Shown here piece by piece: positions 23,561 through 34,318 of a stretch of DNA of 64,000 nucleotides. The DNA comes from Rallus limicola (Eukaryota; Chordata; Aves; Gruiformes; Rallidae), in assembly GCA_022605955.1 (NCBI GenBank), contig JAKCOZ010000011.1, positions 5,213,990 to 5,277,989 on the forward strand, given 5' to 3'. The notes beneath the pieces were generated by a model, which saw only the letters and a list, made by a program, of their open reading frames with translations, was not told the DNA's origin and ran no database searches. Position numbers and translations under genes: made by a program. Position 1 is the first letter of the stretch. Each line of letters starts with the position of its first letter.

Positions 23561-24604
23561 TGAAGGTATATAGGTACTGCCCCTAAATTTATTGCAGTTC
23601 CTCAGTGCTTTCTTTAGTGATTGGGAAAGAGAGAGGGAAGCAGGTGGGGCACTGAGCCAGCTTCATACCAGAGCACTGTTGGGTCTCCTCTTCCTCGCTA
23701 CCCACCCCTGAGCGCAGTAGAATTAGTAGAAGGATCATTTTCCCACCAGACATATGCATTAGTGTCCCCAGATAGGTGTCTATACTCAGGGGCTAAACAA
23801 ATCCAGGAAAAGTGCTGGCTTTTGAGCAATTACACTACCTGAAAGTTTAAAGAAGATAAGCAAAGACTTGAAAAAGAAGGGAAGTTCTGTTCAGTGTATA
23901 AATGTTACGCTTTGAAAACATTTGGCTGGCAAATTTTCAGCTTTCAGTTTTCTCTCTTTTTCTTTCCTGCCCTTTTTCTTTTTTGCAACACAAAAAAAAA
24001 AAAAAGAAAAAAGAAGCCTGAGGAAGGGAAAATAAAGAGGCCAGGGATATGAAGCCTAAAAGAGCAACTAAAAATTAAAAAAAAATAATAAATAAGAAAA
24101 AATGTTTGCTTTGCTGAAAAGAGCAATGGAAATGTTTCCTAGGAACGAGAAATTGGCTTGTGAAATCATGACATTAAATAAAATAAAAAAAGGTTACACT
24201 TTGGTTTTTTCCAACCTCATTATTCACTTGTTAAACACAAGCAGCCTGACTGGTGAGATGTAAGGCAGAGATCAGAGATGGAGAAAAAGTTTGCACCCTA
24301 AGGTTTATAATCAGAGTAAAAATTGTTTTCAGCATGATCCATAAATATTAACTGGTTATTATCAGCCAAGGAAAATGAAGAAGGGTAGATCAGAGACATA
24401 TTTATTTAAAGGCATAGGGTGAGCTAGTGTCAGACTCCCCTTCTGCAAAGAGCTCAGGCAAATACTTAAATTCCTGTGATCCATGGAGAGATAAATATCT
24501 TTTTTTTTTTTTATTATGCATACATACTATTGCTCTTCTTTTCTGGGCCAGCTTATGAACACAAATCAAGCACTTTTAAGTCCCAGGTTTCTGTTCTAAA
24601 TGTG
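23561..24604. other. unique non-coding stretch
   Basis: Contains A-rich tracts at 23992-24018 and 24070-24100 and a T-run at 24500-24513. No gene recognised. Confidence 0.5.
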
Positions 24605-24720
24605 GCGCTTTGGGCACCCTGGGCTAGTGGAGGATGTCCCTGCCCATGGCAGGGGGTCGGAAATAGATGGGATTTTGAGGTCACTTGAACCCCTGTGATT
24701 TGATGATTCCATGATTCTAT
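24605..24720 (+). mobile_element. CR1 LINE 3' end
   Basis: Plus-strand copy with GGGCACCCTGGGCTAGTGGA, GGATGTCCCTGCCCATGGCA and a tail reading GATGATTCCATGATTCTATG. It belongs to the 'gggcaccctg...cccatggcaggggg' subfamily seen also at 60455 and 14347, which differs from the young set. About 115 bases. Confidence 0.93.
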
Positions 24721-24784
24721 GGACATATATTTTCCTGCATTCTGTGACTGGGTTTTAAAAATAAAAAATAAGCATAATGTATTT

Positions 24785-25625
24785 AAACCCCTTGTGCAGG
24801 TGCAGCCCGTCCCTGCTGTAGGTCTGATGGGCACACAGGAGAAATGCCCTGTGGCAGGTTAGAGGTGCGGCTGCGCTTATCACAACCACGAGAGAGTCAC
24901 AAGACGCGCTACTGCCAACACAGCAGTCACGACATGCGGTGTCGCGACCCGCAACACAGTGGCGTCACAAGGCTCCGTGTCACAACCGCAGCCGGTCCCT
25001 GGGACACACGGTCACACGCGCACGGAGCACGACACGTGTGTGAGTCAATCACTACAGGCTCGAAGCACATCCAGCCTTCACTCACCCAGCTCTCCAGGTC
25101 AGGGCTCTCAGCACGGCCCCTCAGCCGCCATCCTGGCACGGGGAAGGGTCTCCTCGCAGAGCTGCAGAAGCGGCTCCCCCCTCTCAGACCCAATCCGAGG
25201 GGGGATATTTGCTTTTATGCCTGATGTAGGTGACAGTGGGCAGGACTGTGCTGTGACTGGACAATGCCACCTTCCCTCCCGTGTCTGTCATTAGCCCTGT
25301 CCCTCTTATCTCACGCCCTATCTGCTGCATTGTCTGGGCCCATTGAAGCCAAATGGAGACCCATTGGCTTGCCTTTATCTTGCTGCCAGGCAACTCAGTA
25401 ACGGCTTGATGGACCCTCAGTGTTTGTTGAAGGCATTTGAGGCCCAACCCAGGTTTGGGTTCCTTGAATTACAGCTCTGCCCTGTTTAGTCTGGGTTTAC
25501 AGGACATCTCAAGCCTGAGCTACCTACACAGCTCCCCATTAATTGTCTCTGCGGAGATGTGGCCTCAAGGCAATCCAAGGCTGAGTGGCTTCACAACCCC
25601 TATGAGTCGCCTGATGGGCTAGACA
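24785..25625 (-). promoter_or_regulatory. CpG-rich LTR or promoter candidate
   Basis: 27 CpG dinucleotides lie within 24865-25200, far above the AT-rich surroundings. On minus, a CCAAT box (AGCCAATGGG; plus 25361-25368) lies about 145 bases upstream of a TATA-like GCATAAAAGC (plus 25211-25220), and the CpG-rich part follows downstream. Several imperfect TTGTGAC motifs recur between 24880 and 25000. This order fits an LTR (U3-TATA-R/U5) or a short host promoter. No PBS, polyA signal, target duplication or first exon was identified, so the nature is open. Confidence 0.4.
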
Positions 25626-27615
25626 TTGCCAAAACATCTTTTGTTGATCTCTGAGACAGATGATCCTTACATCTTTCTCCTATCTTTTCCACAGTTTTTT
25701 TTTGTTTTGTTTTGTTTTTTAATTAGCAAAGGAAGAAGGAAAATAAAAACGGGGGAGGGAGATAGTTGGTGTTGAGCATGAGCACAGGTCTTGATGCTGG
25801 GACTTCACAGTCTATTTCTGCAGTCTGAGCATATTTTTCACAGCAAGGAATGTTTCTAGAAGAGTCTATCCCAATCACTATTCCCTAATCACAACATGGA
25901 AACAAGTAACCTTGTTTCCTTTCTAACTAATAAAAGTACATTCCTTTCTAACATAACACTAGAAAGAAAATAAGAGATAACCAGTTAAAAAGCAACCTTA
26001 TAGTCTCCTAGAGATAAAATTCTAAATTTTGGTCATTATAAAGCCAATCCGAGTGACCAGATTCTGCAATGGTATAGAGATTTTTAAAAACTAGTTACAG
26101 CTCCTCAGTTCCTTGGCTTCATACCTGACAGTAGCCTGGCAATTAGTGTGTTCCCTTTCAGATGCAAGCTAAATTTATTGGAGTTGTTCTTGATAGTAAC
26201 GTCTATGTTTTAAAGGTGGATGAAATGAAGACTCAGAACAACTCCCATCACGTTCTTACAAGCACTTTTACAAGCTTAGTTAAAAGTCCACAGAGGAGAT
26301 TTTTCTTCACAGTATGAGAACTCACCTCATTACCATCCTTCTGATATCCTTGTGATACTAAATATTCAGTTATGAGTTGCAGTATTTTACGGTGATCCTT
26401 CCCTTCTCTTAATATCCCAAATCAAGATGCAACCCTTGAAAAAAAAAACCCAAAAAAACCTGAAACAAAATAACAATAGCAATAATAATATCAGCAGCAA
26501 TCATCATCCTCATCATCATCCAATCCCAAGATAACAAACAACAGACAAAACCTCTCTTCCTCTGGTTAGTTTGGACAACATATGCAACTAATTCTCAGAG
26601 AGGTTTTCTGGAAAACCAGTGACAAGATAGGTATTGTGGGCTAGCCCCGGGCAGTCAGGATGGCAGAATGCTTCACACAGCCTCATGTGTAAAGTTTCTG
26701 AACTGACACAAAGCTTAATGGAAGCAAACCCTGACGACTGCAGCCAACTGACTGTAAGTGACATCCTGGGTGCCTTGCCACTACGTATCCATCCTCCTTC
26801 CCCTTCCTCCCCCCACTCCCCTTCTGCCTCTCCCCCTTGAAGGTATAATGTCTCCTGTGGGAAGCCTTGACGCTAAAATGCCATGGTACTCTTTGTCAGG
26901 TGGTTTGCCAACTACCAACTCCTGTGTCATCAGCACACAGTACTTGGAGGGGGAGGATGGCGCAGACTCACTTTCGGAAGGAACCAACAAGCAGAGTGAT
27001 GTTCTGGTGGAGAGCAGGCTGAGATTGTGTCTGGAAGCACTGTCTGCTTTCTCTGAAATTACTGAAGCCAGACAAGGAAGGCTCTATCTGAAAAGCCGAG
27101 AGTGCCTAATAAGTCTGCTCAAAATATGTTTTTTTACATTTTATGCTTAAATGTAAATGCTTAATTTTCAAATTTGGGAGCTAACTTGAGCCATCTCACT
27201 GCATCAACAAGGAGCTTTGCACTTGGTATTTTTGAGCAGCCTCACAACTCAAAAATGCCAAGCTTATACAGCTCAGTAATACCAACTTATGGCAATGAAA
27301 TCAGCCTATTTGTGTATAACAAAGATCACTTCTCCTCAGATTTTCGAACACCAGGGATAGCAGTAAGCATCTAACAAATCTCATTTTATTAAGTCTTGCA
27401 CAAATATGTTGTGAAAAGAAAAACCTGCCCCAAACAATGCATAATCTACTTGGATAAAATAGGCAAAGCTGACAGGGAAAAGAAATATGGAAGGATTAAT
27501 AAAGGCTATTGTCATGTAGGTGGTTGAATTAGAAACAAGCAGAACTCAGGTCTCATAAATGAAGTCAGAAATCCTTGTCACTAAATCAAGGTTTGCCTTC
27601 ATCTCATGATGAAAA
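25626..27615. other. unique non-coding stretch
   Basis: Contains TTTTG repeats at 25697-25720, an A-rich tract at 26438-26470 and a CATCAT patch at 26500-26520. A 130-codon plus frame (26758-27150) starts in a pyrimidine-rich proline/leucine segment and has no recognised motif. Confidence 0.45.
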
Positions 27616-27715
27616 AGTGGTATTATCTCCATTTTACAGAGAGGAAAATTGAGGACAAAGAGGTAAAATGACTGCTTTGTGAGGGAGGAGAATAAAACAT
27701 GGATTCCAAGTCCTC
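27616..27715 (+). mobile_element. MIR SINE remnant
   Basis: The order TATTATCTCCATTTTACAGA, GAGGAAAATTGAGGACAAAG, GGTAAAATGACT and later ATGGATTCCAAG follows the MIR core and 3' region. Clear though diverged. MIR predates the bird/mammal split, so this is an inherited fossil. Confidence 0.6.
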
Positions 27716-27944
27716 TCTACTTAATATTATACACCTCCTCCAGCTGCAGGGTCACATCATGGTTTTATTAAATATCCCGGTATTTCACAAGAGTTTTATG
27801 AATATTTGGGATTGGTTTTATAGAGTAACTGTTCATAGAGGTATAGAGTTCATATGAAGAATCTCAGCTTCTTTTGTCTTTTAAATTAATGACACTCACT
27901 AAGCTAGGTAAAAAGTTTTGAGGGATATACATACAGACATCATG

Positions 27945-28048
27945 CCTAGGGTCATGGTTTAGTGGTGGGCTTGGCAGCATTGAGTTTATGGTTGGACTCA
28001 CTGATCTTAAGAGTCTTCTCTGACGTAGATGACCCTGTGATTCTATGA
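27945..28048 (+). mobile_element. CR1 LINE 3' end (diverged)
   Basis: Reads TCATGGTTTAGTGGTGGGCT, then TTTATGGTTGGACTCACTGA, then GATCTTAAGAGTCTTCTCTG and the tail GTGATTCTATGA. This is the 3' end of a CR1 subfamily with the 'tggtttagt' block. It is not the same as the young set. Confidence 0.8.
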
Positions 28049-28646
28049 AAAGCTATGGTTTCTACAGATTTTAAACACTTGAGTTTGACAAGGTGAGACA
28101 TATCAAAGGTGAGTGTAGGCCACAGCTGTGTGAAACCTGCTACTACAAGGGTAAAATCTAACTTCATCATATTCTCAGTAGCAATGAGTTATATTCTCCA
28201 ATCCTTATTCAAAGGCAGGCCTCTGATCTTAGTTTGAAGAGCAGAGAAAAATTACCAACAGGAATACAATTTTCCATTGATAAATTATCCTCTTTTAAGT
28301 CTGTCTTTAACATATTGTTTACGTCAGTTAGTTGCAGACATTGTCAATGTAATATTGCTCTATGTGTGTGTCTTTGTTTTGGTAAGAAGTATGAAAGTTG
28401 TAGGTAAAGCCACTCAGAGCTCAGTGAAATGGTTGACACTTCATGATATGAAAGAAATGTTTAAGCAATAAATTGTTAATGACTAATTAGGCTAAACTTC
28501 AGGAAAAGTTAGATTGTGTCCCTCCTGTAAAGAGTGTTCTTAGACAGCTAATTAATAATAGAAATTAACTCTGCACTATGGCTCTTTCGGAAGTGAGAAA
28601 GCTATAGGGGAGTGTGGAAAAAAAGACAGCAGAGAAGGACATTGTG
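28049..28646. other. unique non-coding stretch
   Basis: No gene or repeat recognised. Confidence 0.5.
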
Positions 28647-29140
28647 ATCACAGAAGCCCAGACTGGTTTGGGTTGGGAGGGATCTCAAAGCCCATATAGT
28701 TTCAAGTCCCTCCACCAGCCCAGGGTGCCTAAAGCTCCATTCAACCTGTCCTTCAACCCTGCCAGGGATTCAGAGGCAGCCACAGCTTCTCTGGGCAACT
28801 TGTACCAGGGCCCCAGGGAAGGATTTCTTCCTAATATCTAATCTAAATACCCCCTTTTCTAGTTTAAACCCATTTTCCCTTGTCCTATTACTCCTTGCCC
28901 TCTCCAGCTTTCCTGTAGACCCTTTAGGTACTAGAGGGCTGTTGTAAGGTCTCCCCTGCTGTTTTAAGGTCTCCCCTGAACCTTCTCTTCTCAAGGCTGA
29001 ACAAGTCCAACTCAGCCTATCTATACAGGAGAGGTTCTCCAGCCTTCTGATTATCTTTGTGACCTCCTCTGGAATTATTATAGTTCCATGTCCTTCTTAT
29101 ATTGGGGGCCCCAGAACTGAACAAAACTGGATCTATCCAG
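28647..29140 (-). mobile_element. CR1 LINE with internal 20-base duplication
   Basis: Minus-strand copy from the 3' block (CAGACTGGTTTGGGTTGGGA on plus) to late pol near 29140, where the reading contains the GAPNIRRTW relic of the QYKKD region. At 28938-28977 a 20-base unit (GCTGTTGTAAGGTCTCCCCT) is present twice in tandem with one mismatch. Several frameshifts. The terminal octamer has decayed. Confidence 0.9.
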
Positions 29141-30138
29141 GCAATACTTGTGGCACAAGTATTGAAACTTTTAGGGACACTGCTTCCTGTTTGAATTTTG
29201 ATGTGTGCTAATAAAATAGTCCTATTAGTCAAGAAGAAGGAGCAGATAAATATTATTGTTTCAGGTAAATCAGCAGTCTTAGTAAATTTTGTTCTTCTGT
29301 TACCCTTCCTTTCCACACTAGTTAAAATTTTGTTACTCCCAGCCATTTGTGATACTGACATCATATTGAAGCTATAACAGACTAATGTTCCTCTTTTGGG
29401 GGGCCAAGAAGTAGGGACTGGCATCTGAAGGGCAACTGCTATGTAGCTAATACTTGGGATTGTGAAAACCCTTTCAAGGTCTTTCATTCAGGGAAATGAA
29501 GACAGATTCCTATTCTTATTCCTATTGAATTAGGAATTTTCTTGCCTTTTTGATGAAAGTGGTCAATTTAAGCCTCCAGAGATGCCATGCATCTGATGAT
29601 CTCATACAATATTTTGAGAAAACTATGCAAAGTACCTTTGGATGTATGCAAGTGGACCTCAGCAGAGGAAGGTGACCCAGCTGGGATGAAGAAAAAAATA
29701 GAAAGAAAGGACTCTTAAAAGGCTTGAAAACTCTCTGTTTATATATGCTTTCTTTCTTGCAGTTTTGTATCTGCAAGAAAGAAAAAAAGGGGCAAATGTT
29801 AGGGAGAAATTAGAAATGGAACATCAACATTGGAAGATTTGTTTCTTATTTATGGTTTAGATGTAATAGCCATCTTGCACCCAAACCCTGTCTTTTGTTT
29901 AAAAACATGGTGTCTATCTTTAAATAATTTTAAGCAGAGATTCCTATGCCCTCTGACAATGAAGGAGTTTGGGTACCTTATACATGATACACTGCTGAAG
30001 TTTATTTCTTTAAGTAGTAGAAAGTTATAATTTCCTTTTTTCACAGGAGGGTTATTGAGTGGCAAACATGAAAACTGTGTGAGAGACTGTATGAGCAAAA
30101 CTATTTGTACTCAAAAAGCTTTGGATATGCAGCCTAGA
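29141..30138. other. unique non-coding stretch
   Basis: Contains the 14-base hairpin at 29749-29784. The 156-codon minus frame that ends at 29017 is partly CR1 antisense and otherwise unrecognised. Confidence 0.5.
29749..29784. repeat. perfect 14-base inverted repeat (hairpin)
   Basis: TTTCTTTCTTGCAG (29749-29762) and CTGCAAGAAAGAAA (29771-29784) are exact reverse complements around an 8-base loop (TTTTGTAT). The stem is purine/pyrimidine segregated and short for a typical animal pre-miRNA. Confidence 0.9.
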
Positions 30139-30232
30139 TGTTTTACCCAAGGTCACATAAAGAATCAGTAGCAGAGATTGAAATTCTGCTTGAGTCTGCT
30201 GAGTCCCATTCAACGAGACCACCTTTTCTAAC
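30139..30232 (+). mobile_element. MIR SINE remnant (3' half)
   Basis: The blocks TACCCAAGGTCACATAAAGA, AGTAGCAGAGATTGAAATTC and GAGTCCCATTCAACGAGACC run in the same order as the MIR 3' half. This is the clearest of the MIR relics in the window. Confidence 0.65.
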
Positions 30233-32649
30233 TGATGTTTAGTCTGTCATCTGAGACTCAAAATGTTTTGAGGTGGCAGCAACTGACCCCAAAACCCAAG
30301 TTTTATATGAAATTATTTTCTAGTCTAAACAGTTATGTTAAATGAACCATTAAGAATTAAGCATTGAAATGAACTGACCTGAACACCAAACTAAAACATG
30401 CCTGAGGCATCAAACAGGTTTCTATTTTTTTCCTTTTATTTATGATGGGTGATGTGACAAAAGAATTCACTAAATTCTGAATACTAAATAAATTAGTCAT
30501 AGCTCAAATGCCACTTCAATATTTTTTCCAGGGAACAACCACAACCAGCAGCTTTTCCTTCATTTTTGCCCCTTTGGGTCACCTGGTCTGTAAGATGTCT
30601 CAGAAATGGAGAAAATTGGAAGACAATGAAACATAAAGAGTCTGAATGTCAAATCTACTAAAAAACTTGGTCATCTAAGATTCTACTGTGTTAAAAGCTG
30701 GACACAAATGTCTGGAGTTATACCTATATATCTCCATGAAAATGTTACTGAATCATAGATGGACCTCAATCCAGGACCTGCCCATGTATGCATGTGGCCA
30801 CCCTGATTTGGGGATGAGAGACCTAAATAGTGTGAACACAGTAGGATTATGATAGTTGGATAACCACCAGATGTTATTTACTGCTACAGATAGTCTTATT
30901 GCATTATCTGTTGAGCAATGGTCCTAATTGCAAGACACATTGTCTTTATGTAGCACCATACATGCCATAATATGTTAGGCAGGCCCCTGAATTTTTGCTT
31001 TTTTTTTTTGTTCTGCAATAAAAATACTAGCAGCTCTATGTTGCATTCTTCTCTGTCATATTTCACTCCTTTTTTCACTTTGAAGTCAAACATAACCAAA
31101 ATAAAAACATGTTCAGAAGAGGTGTTCAAGTTTCTACATATACCCTGAATCTCTGCACTGATGATCATTTCAGTGGAGAGACTTTGGTGAGTCTATGAGT
31201 TATGAACTGCTGCTGGGAAAGAAACACAAATGGAAGACTAGAGAAATCATAGAGAGAGAGGGGGAAAATTGGAGGAGAAGAAAAAATGTGGAAACAAAAA
31301 AATAAAGAATAACATTGGAGCAGAATCTCCCTTCAGGGTACAGACTTTCTGACCAGTGATAGCTGAAGAAGTGATTAAGTACAGATGATGAAGACTTTTA
31401 ATTCCTTTTAAAGGCCACATTTACCCCTTGATGTCTTTTCTAAGTAATCCAGACATGAATTTCTTGTAAAGACATGTAGCCTCTTAGGGAGGCAGCCAAC
31501 AGCTATCCCTCTACTTTGTGAGTACCTCTGACCTTGGACCTTCTCATGAATCCACAGCAAAGAACTATGGATGAAAGCAAATATGGTGTCCAAAACCTAT
31601 AGCCTGGCATGCAAATATGGCTTAACAGGGATGCTAACTTGTAGATCTGAAGCTTTCAGGAAAAGAGACCTTTTTGGATATTCCTCTTGTATATTTTAGA
31701 AAAGTACATCTTTTCCTTGGCTATCATTTCCCTGCCTCAGTCAGTTCTTTCTTGGAATAAAAGAAAAAGCCATTTTCTCACACAGCTTTAACACAAAATA
31801 TGTGTGTTACAAAGGAAAGATAAATGGGTATTTTCATGCATAGATGAGTGACTTTGGATTATTTTGGTAATCTCTCTTTGTCATGTTTTTCCCATCATGA
31901 AACTCAGAGTTGTTTCTGTCCTTATCTACCCTTTATTATGGTGCTGAGTACCTGGAGTGGAGTCTGCATCTCATTTGATTTGGAGCTATTAGGTGTGAAG
32001 CATTGATTCCAGCAGTGTACAGAGTCCTTCTGGAGCAATGGACATGGATGTTTCAACTCCAGCTGGTGCTGATATGAAGGTGAAAACCTCCCATCATGGC
32101 AAGACACAATGCTGTTCCCTCATCCTTCCACCTCGAGGCTGCAGAATTAAAGCTGATGTTGCTTTTATCTAACTACTGCAGTGGGGGGAGCTTTAAAATG
32201 CTGTATCCTCACCTTTTAATTAACTACTTTTAAACTTGCATCAAAAGAAAGTGACTCATCATGAGGACTTGTCTGCTTTAGACAGATGAGTCACTTGCAG
32301 CCCTGGGATAGGCTTTTTTTTTTCCAGTTTTGGTCATCAGTTGGGAATTGTTTGAAGGGCCTAAAATATAAAAGGGTCATGGTCCTGTTTGTTCTGTGTG
32401 TGTGTGGTGGAAAGAGGATAAAAGAGAGTTGATCTGTAAGGATCTCTTTGGTGGGGAAAAAAAAATCTAGTGGAGAGGAGAATTCTCTCTAACTTTTAAA
32501 AAGATTATGATAATTTTCAGGTTTTTATAAAATATTGTAATGCTGTTTCATACTTGGTGTCCTCTCGTTGCACAAGATTATTCCTGCTTTTTAATTTTAT
32601 TCTGTTTTGGTACCTTCTTTAATTATAATGTCAATTTTTATAAGGCGGT
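30233..32649. other. unique non-coding stretch
   Basis: Holds a T-run near 30999-31009, a purine-rich patch at 31250-31300, the AP-1 inverted repeat at 32249-32296 and a (TG)n stretch at 32394-32407. No gene or transposon recognised. Confidence 0.5.
32249..32296. promoter_or_regulatory. inverted pair of AP-1 sites in a hairpin
   Basis: AAGTGACTCATC (32249-32260) and GATGAGTCACTT (32285-32296) are exact 12-base reverse complements. Each contains the AP-1/TRE consensus TGACTCA. Inside, TGTCT (32270-32274) and AGACA (32280-32284) form a second 5-base stem around the loop GCTTT. On the right arm the two stems are directly contiguous; on the left a 9-base bulge separates them. Paired TREs would suit a bZIP-bound enhancer. 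Function is inference only. Confidence 0.5.
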
Positions 32650-32721
32650 TTGCATCGGGGGATTGGACTCAATGATCTCTTGAGGTCCCTTCCAACCCCT
32701 ATAATTCTACAATTCTGTGAC
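32650..32721 (+). mobile_element. CR1 3' end fragment
   Basis: Reads GCATCGGGGGATTGGACTCA, then TCTTGAGGTCCCTTCCAACC and a tail with ATTCTACAATTCTGTGACTG. It abuts a second CR1 of another subfamily in the same direction at 32722. Confidence 0.9.
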
Positions 32722-32880
32722 TGTGGAGTCTCCATCCTTGGAGCTGATAAAAGCTCGCCGAACATGGTCCCATGCAACCAGCTCTACTGTTCCTGCTTGA
32801 GCAGGACAGTCAGATGACTTGTGATCTCCAGGGGTCCCTGCCAAACTCAACTATTCTCTGATTCTGGGAGTCTGTGATTC
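32722..32880 (+). mobile_element. CR1 LINE 3' end (second, adjacent)
   Basis: Contains GTGGAGTCTCCATCCTTGGA, CTGTTCCTGCTTGAGCAGGA and TGATCTCCAGGGGTCCCTGC, and ends in ATTCTCTGATTCTGGGAG. It begins in the tail of the CR1 at 32650, so one CR1 appears to have joined the 3' repeat of the other. Different subfamily and more diverged. Confidence 0.85.
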
Positions 32881-33837
32881 CCAGCTTAAGACTGCAGCAT
32901 TCATATGAAATCTTCCCTTTTCTACATCTCTCTGAGGATGCACTGCAGGAGGGACTCTGGTGTACGTCAGATTAGAAAGGATCCCACCTTTCTAGGACTC
33001 ACCCTGTTGTGAGCTGAATATACCATGTTTAGGGAACTGTGCTGCCTGCTCCTTCTCCATGCAGTACAAAGGCAGTGGCAGAAGCAGCCTTGGTCAGGGA
33101 TGTTTGGTGGGCTACAATTTGTGACAGCTGCCCCTGCTCCAGGGACATAAAACGTCCTCAAAGAGAATAAGCAATCTTTGAGGTCTCCTTCCTGAAGCTG
33201 TAAATGTTCACACTCATTCCAGCCACCTCCCACCAAACAAGCCAAGTCTCCTGACAGAGAAATTTGAAATCTTGGCAACCTTCCGTGGAGGAAAATAATC
33301 TTTAAGGAGCCTCAAAACTGCCCTTGGGCAAATCCTCTTTTCATAGTCAAAATAATAATAATTAATGAAATTCCACAGTATTCAGAAAAAGGCCAAAGCT
33401 TTTAGAAAATCTCCAGGCTGCCATTTCCGATTATAAATTGCCACATCCAGTAACATCACCCTGATAAAGCAGAATACTGATCTGTACAGGCAAGTGAGGA
33501 TGCATCTCAAGTTGAGATAACATCAGCACCTCTCCCTTAAGATACAAAATAAACTGCACCATTTAATCAGATTAACATATGAAAATAAAACCTAGCATCC
33601 CTGCCACTTCATAGAAACCAATTCCAAGGAACTCAAAATTTGATTATTGGATACAACTTGCTGTTTGGGGATGGCGGGTTAACTCTTTCCAGTCAGAAGG
33701 CATCTGATGTCTCAGTCTGTCTAACTGTCTGACAAACACTTGCTAAAAGAAGTATTTTACTGAAAACGGAGACATAGAAATAAAGGAACAGCTAAAGCAC
33801 TGAAATGCAAAGTGTGAAACAAGATTCTTATTTTAGC
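32881..33837. other. unique non-coding stretch
   Basis: No gene or repeat recognised. A 103-codon minus frame at 32967-33278 has no known motif. Confidence 0.45.
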
Positions 33838-34318
33838 GATATCTGCAGAGAATGACTTAGAGGTCATGGTGGGTGACAGGTTGGCCATGAGCCAGCAGTG
33901 TGCCTCAGTGGCTAAGAGAGCCAATGGGATCCTGTGGTGCATCAGGAGGAGTGTGGCCAGCAGATCAAAGGAGGTGATCCTCCCCCTCTACTCTGCTCTA
34001 GTCAGGCTCCACCTGGAGTGTTGTGTCCAGTTCTGGGCTCCCTGGGATAAAAAAGACAGGGATCTCCTGGAAAGAGTCCAGTGAAGGGTTACAAAGTTGA
34101 TTGGTTGGATATTAGGAAAAAGTTCTTCAATATGAGGGTGGTAGATCACTGGAGCAGGTTGCCCAGAGAAGTGTAGGAGGCCCCATCCCTGGAGAAGGTC
34201 AGGCTTGAGGGTCTCTGAGTGACCTGATCTTGTGAAGATGTACATGCTTACTGCAGGTGGTTTGGACTAGATGACCTATCAAGGACACTTCCAATCTAAG
34301 ATATTGTATGATTCTATG
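33838..34318 (+). mobile_element. CR1 LINE, pol end to tail
   Basis: Begins in pol and runs to the tail ATGATTCTATGTG. The frame at 33866-34084 reads [40 protein letters not shown] and [20 protein letters not shown], then stops right after LLERVQ. A block of roughly 150 bases of pol C-terminus is missing just after that point, near 34090-34110, because the sequence jumps to the GATATTAGGAAAAAGTTCTT block. It shows the region deleted in 6256 and 12924 in intact form. Confidence 0.95.

Noticed and set aside
29017..29487. 156-codon minus frame
   Set aside because: Its C-terminal part is CR1 pol debris from 28647-29140 fused by chance with unique sequence.
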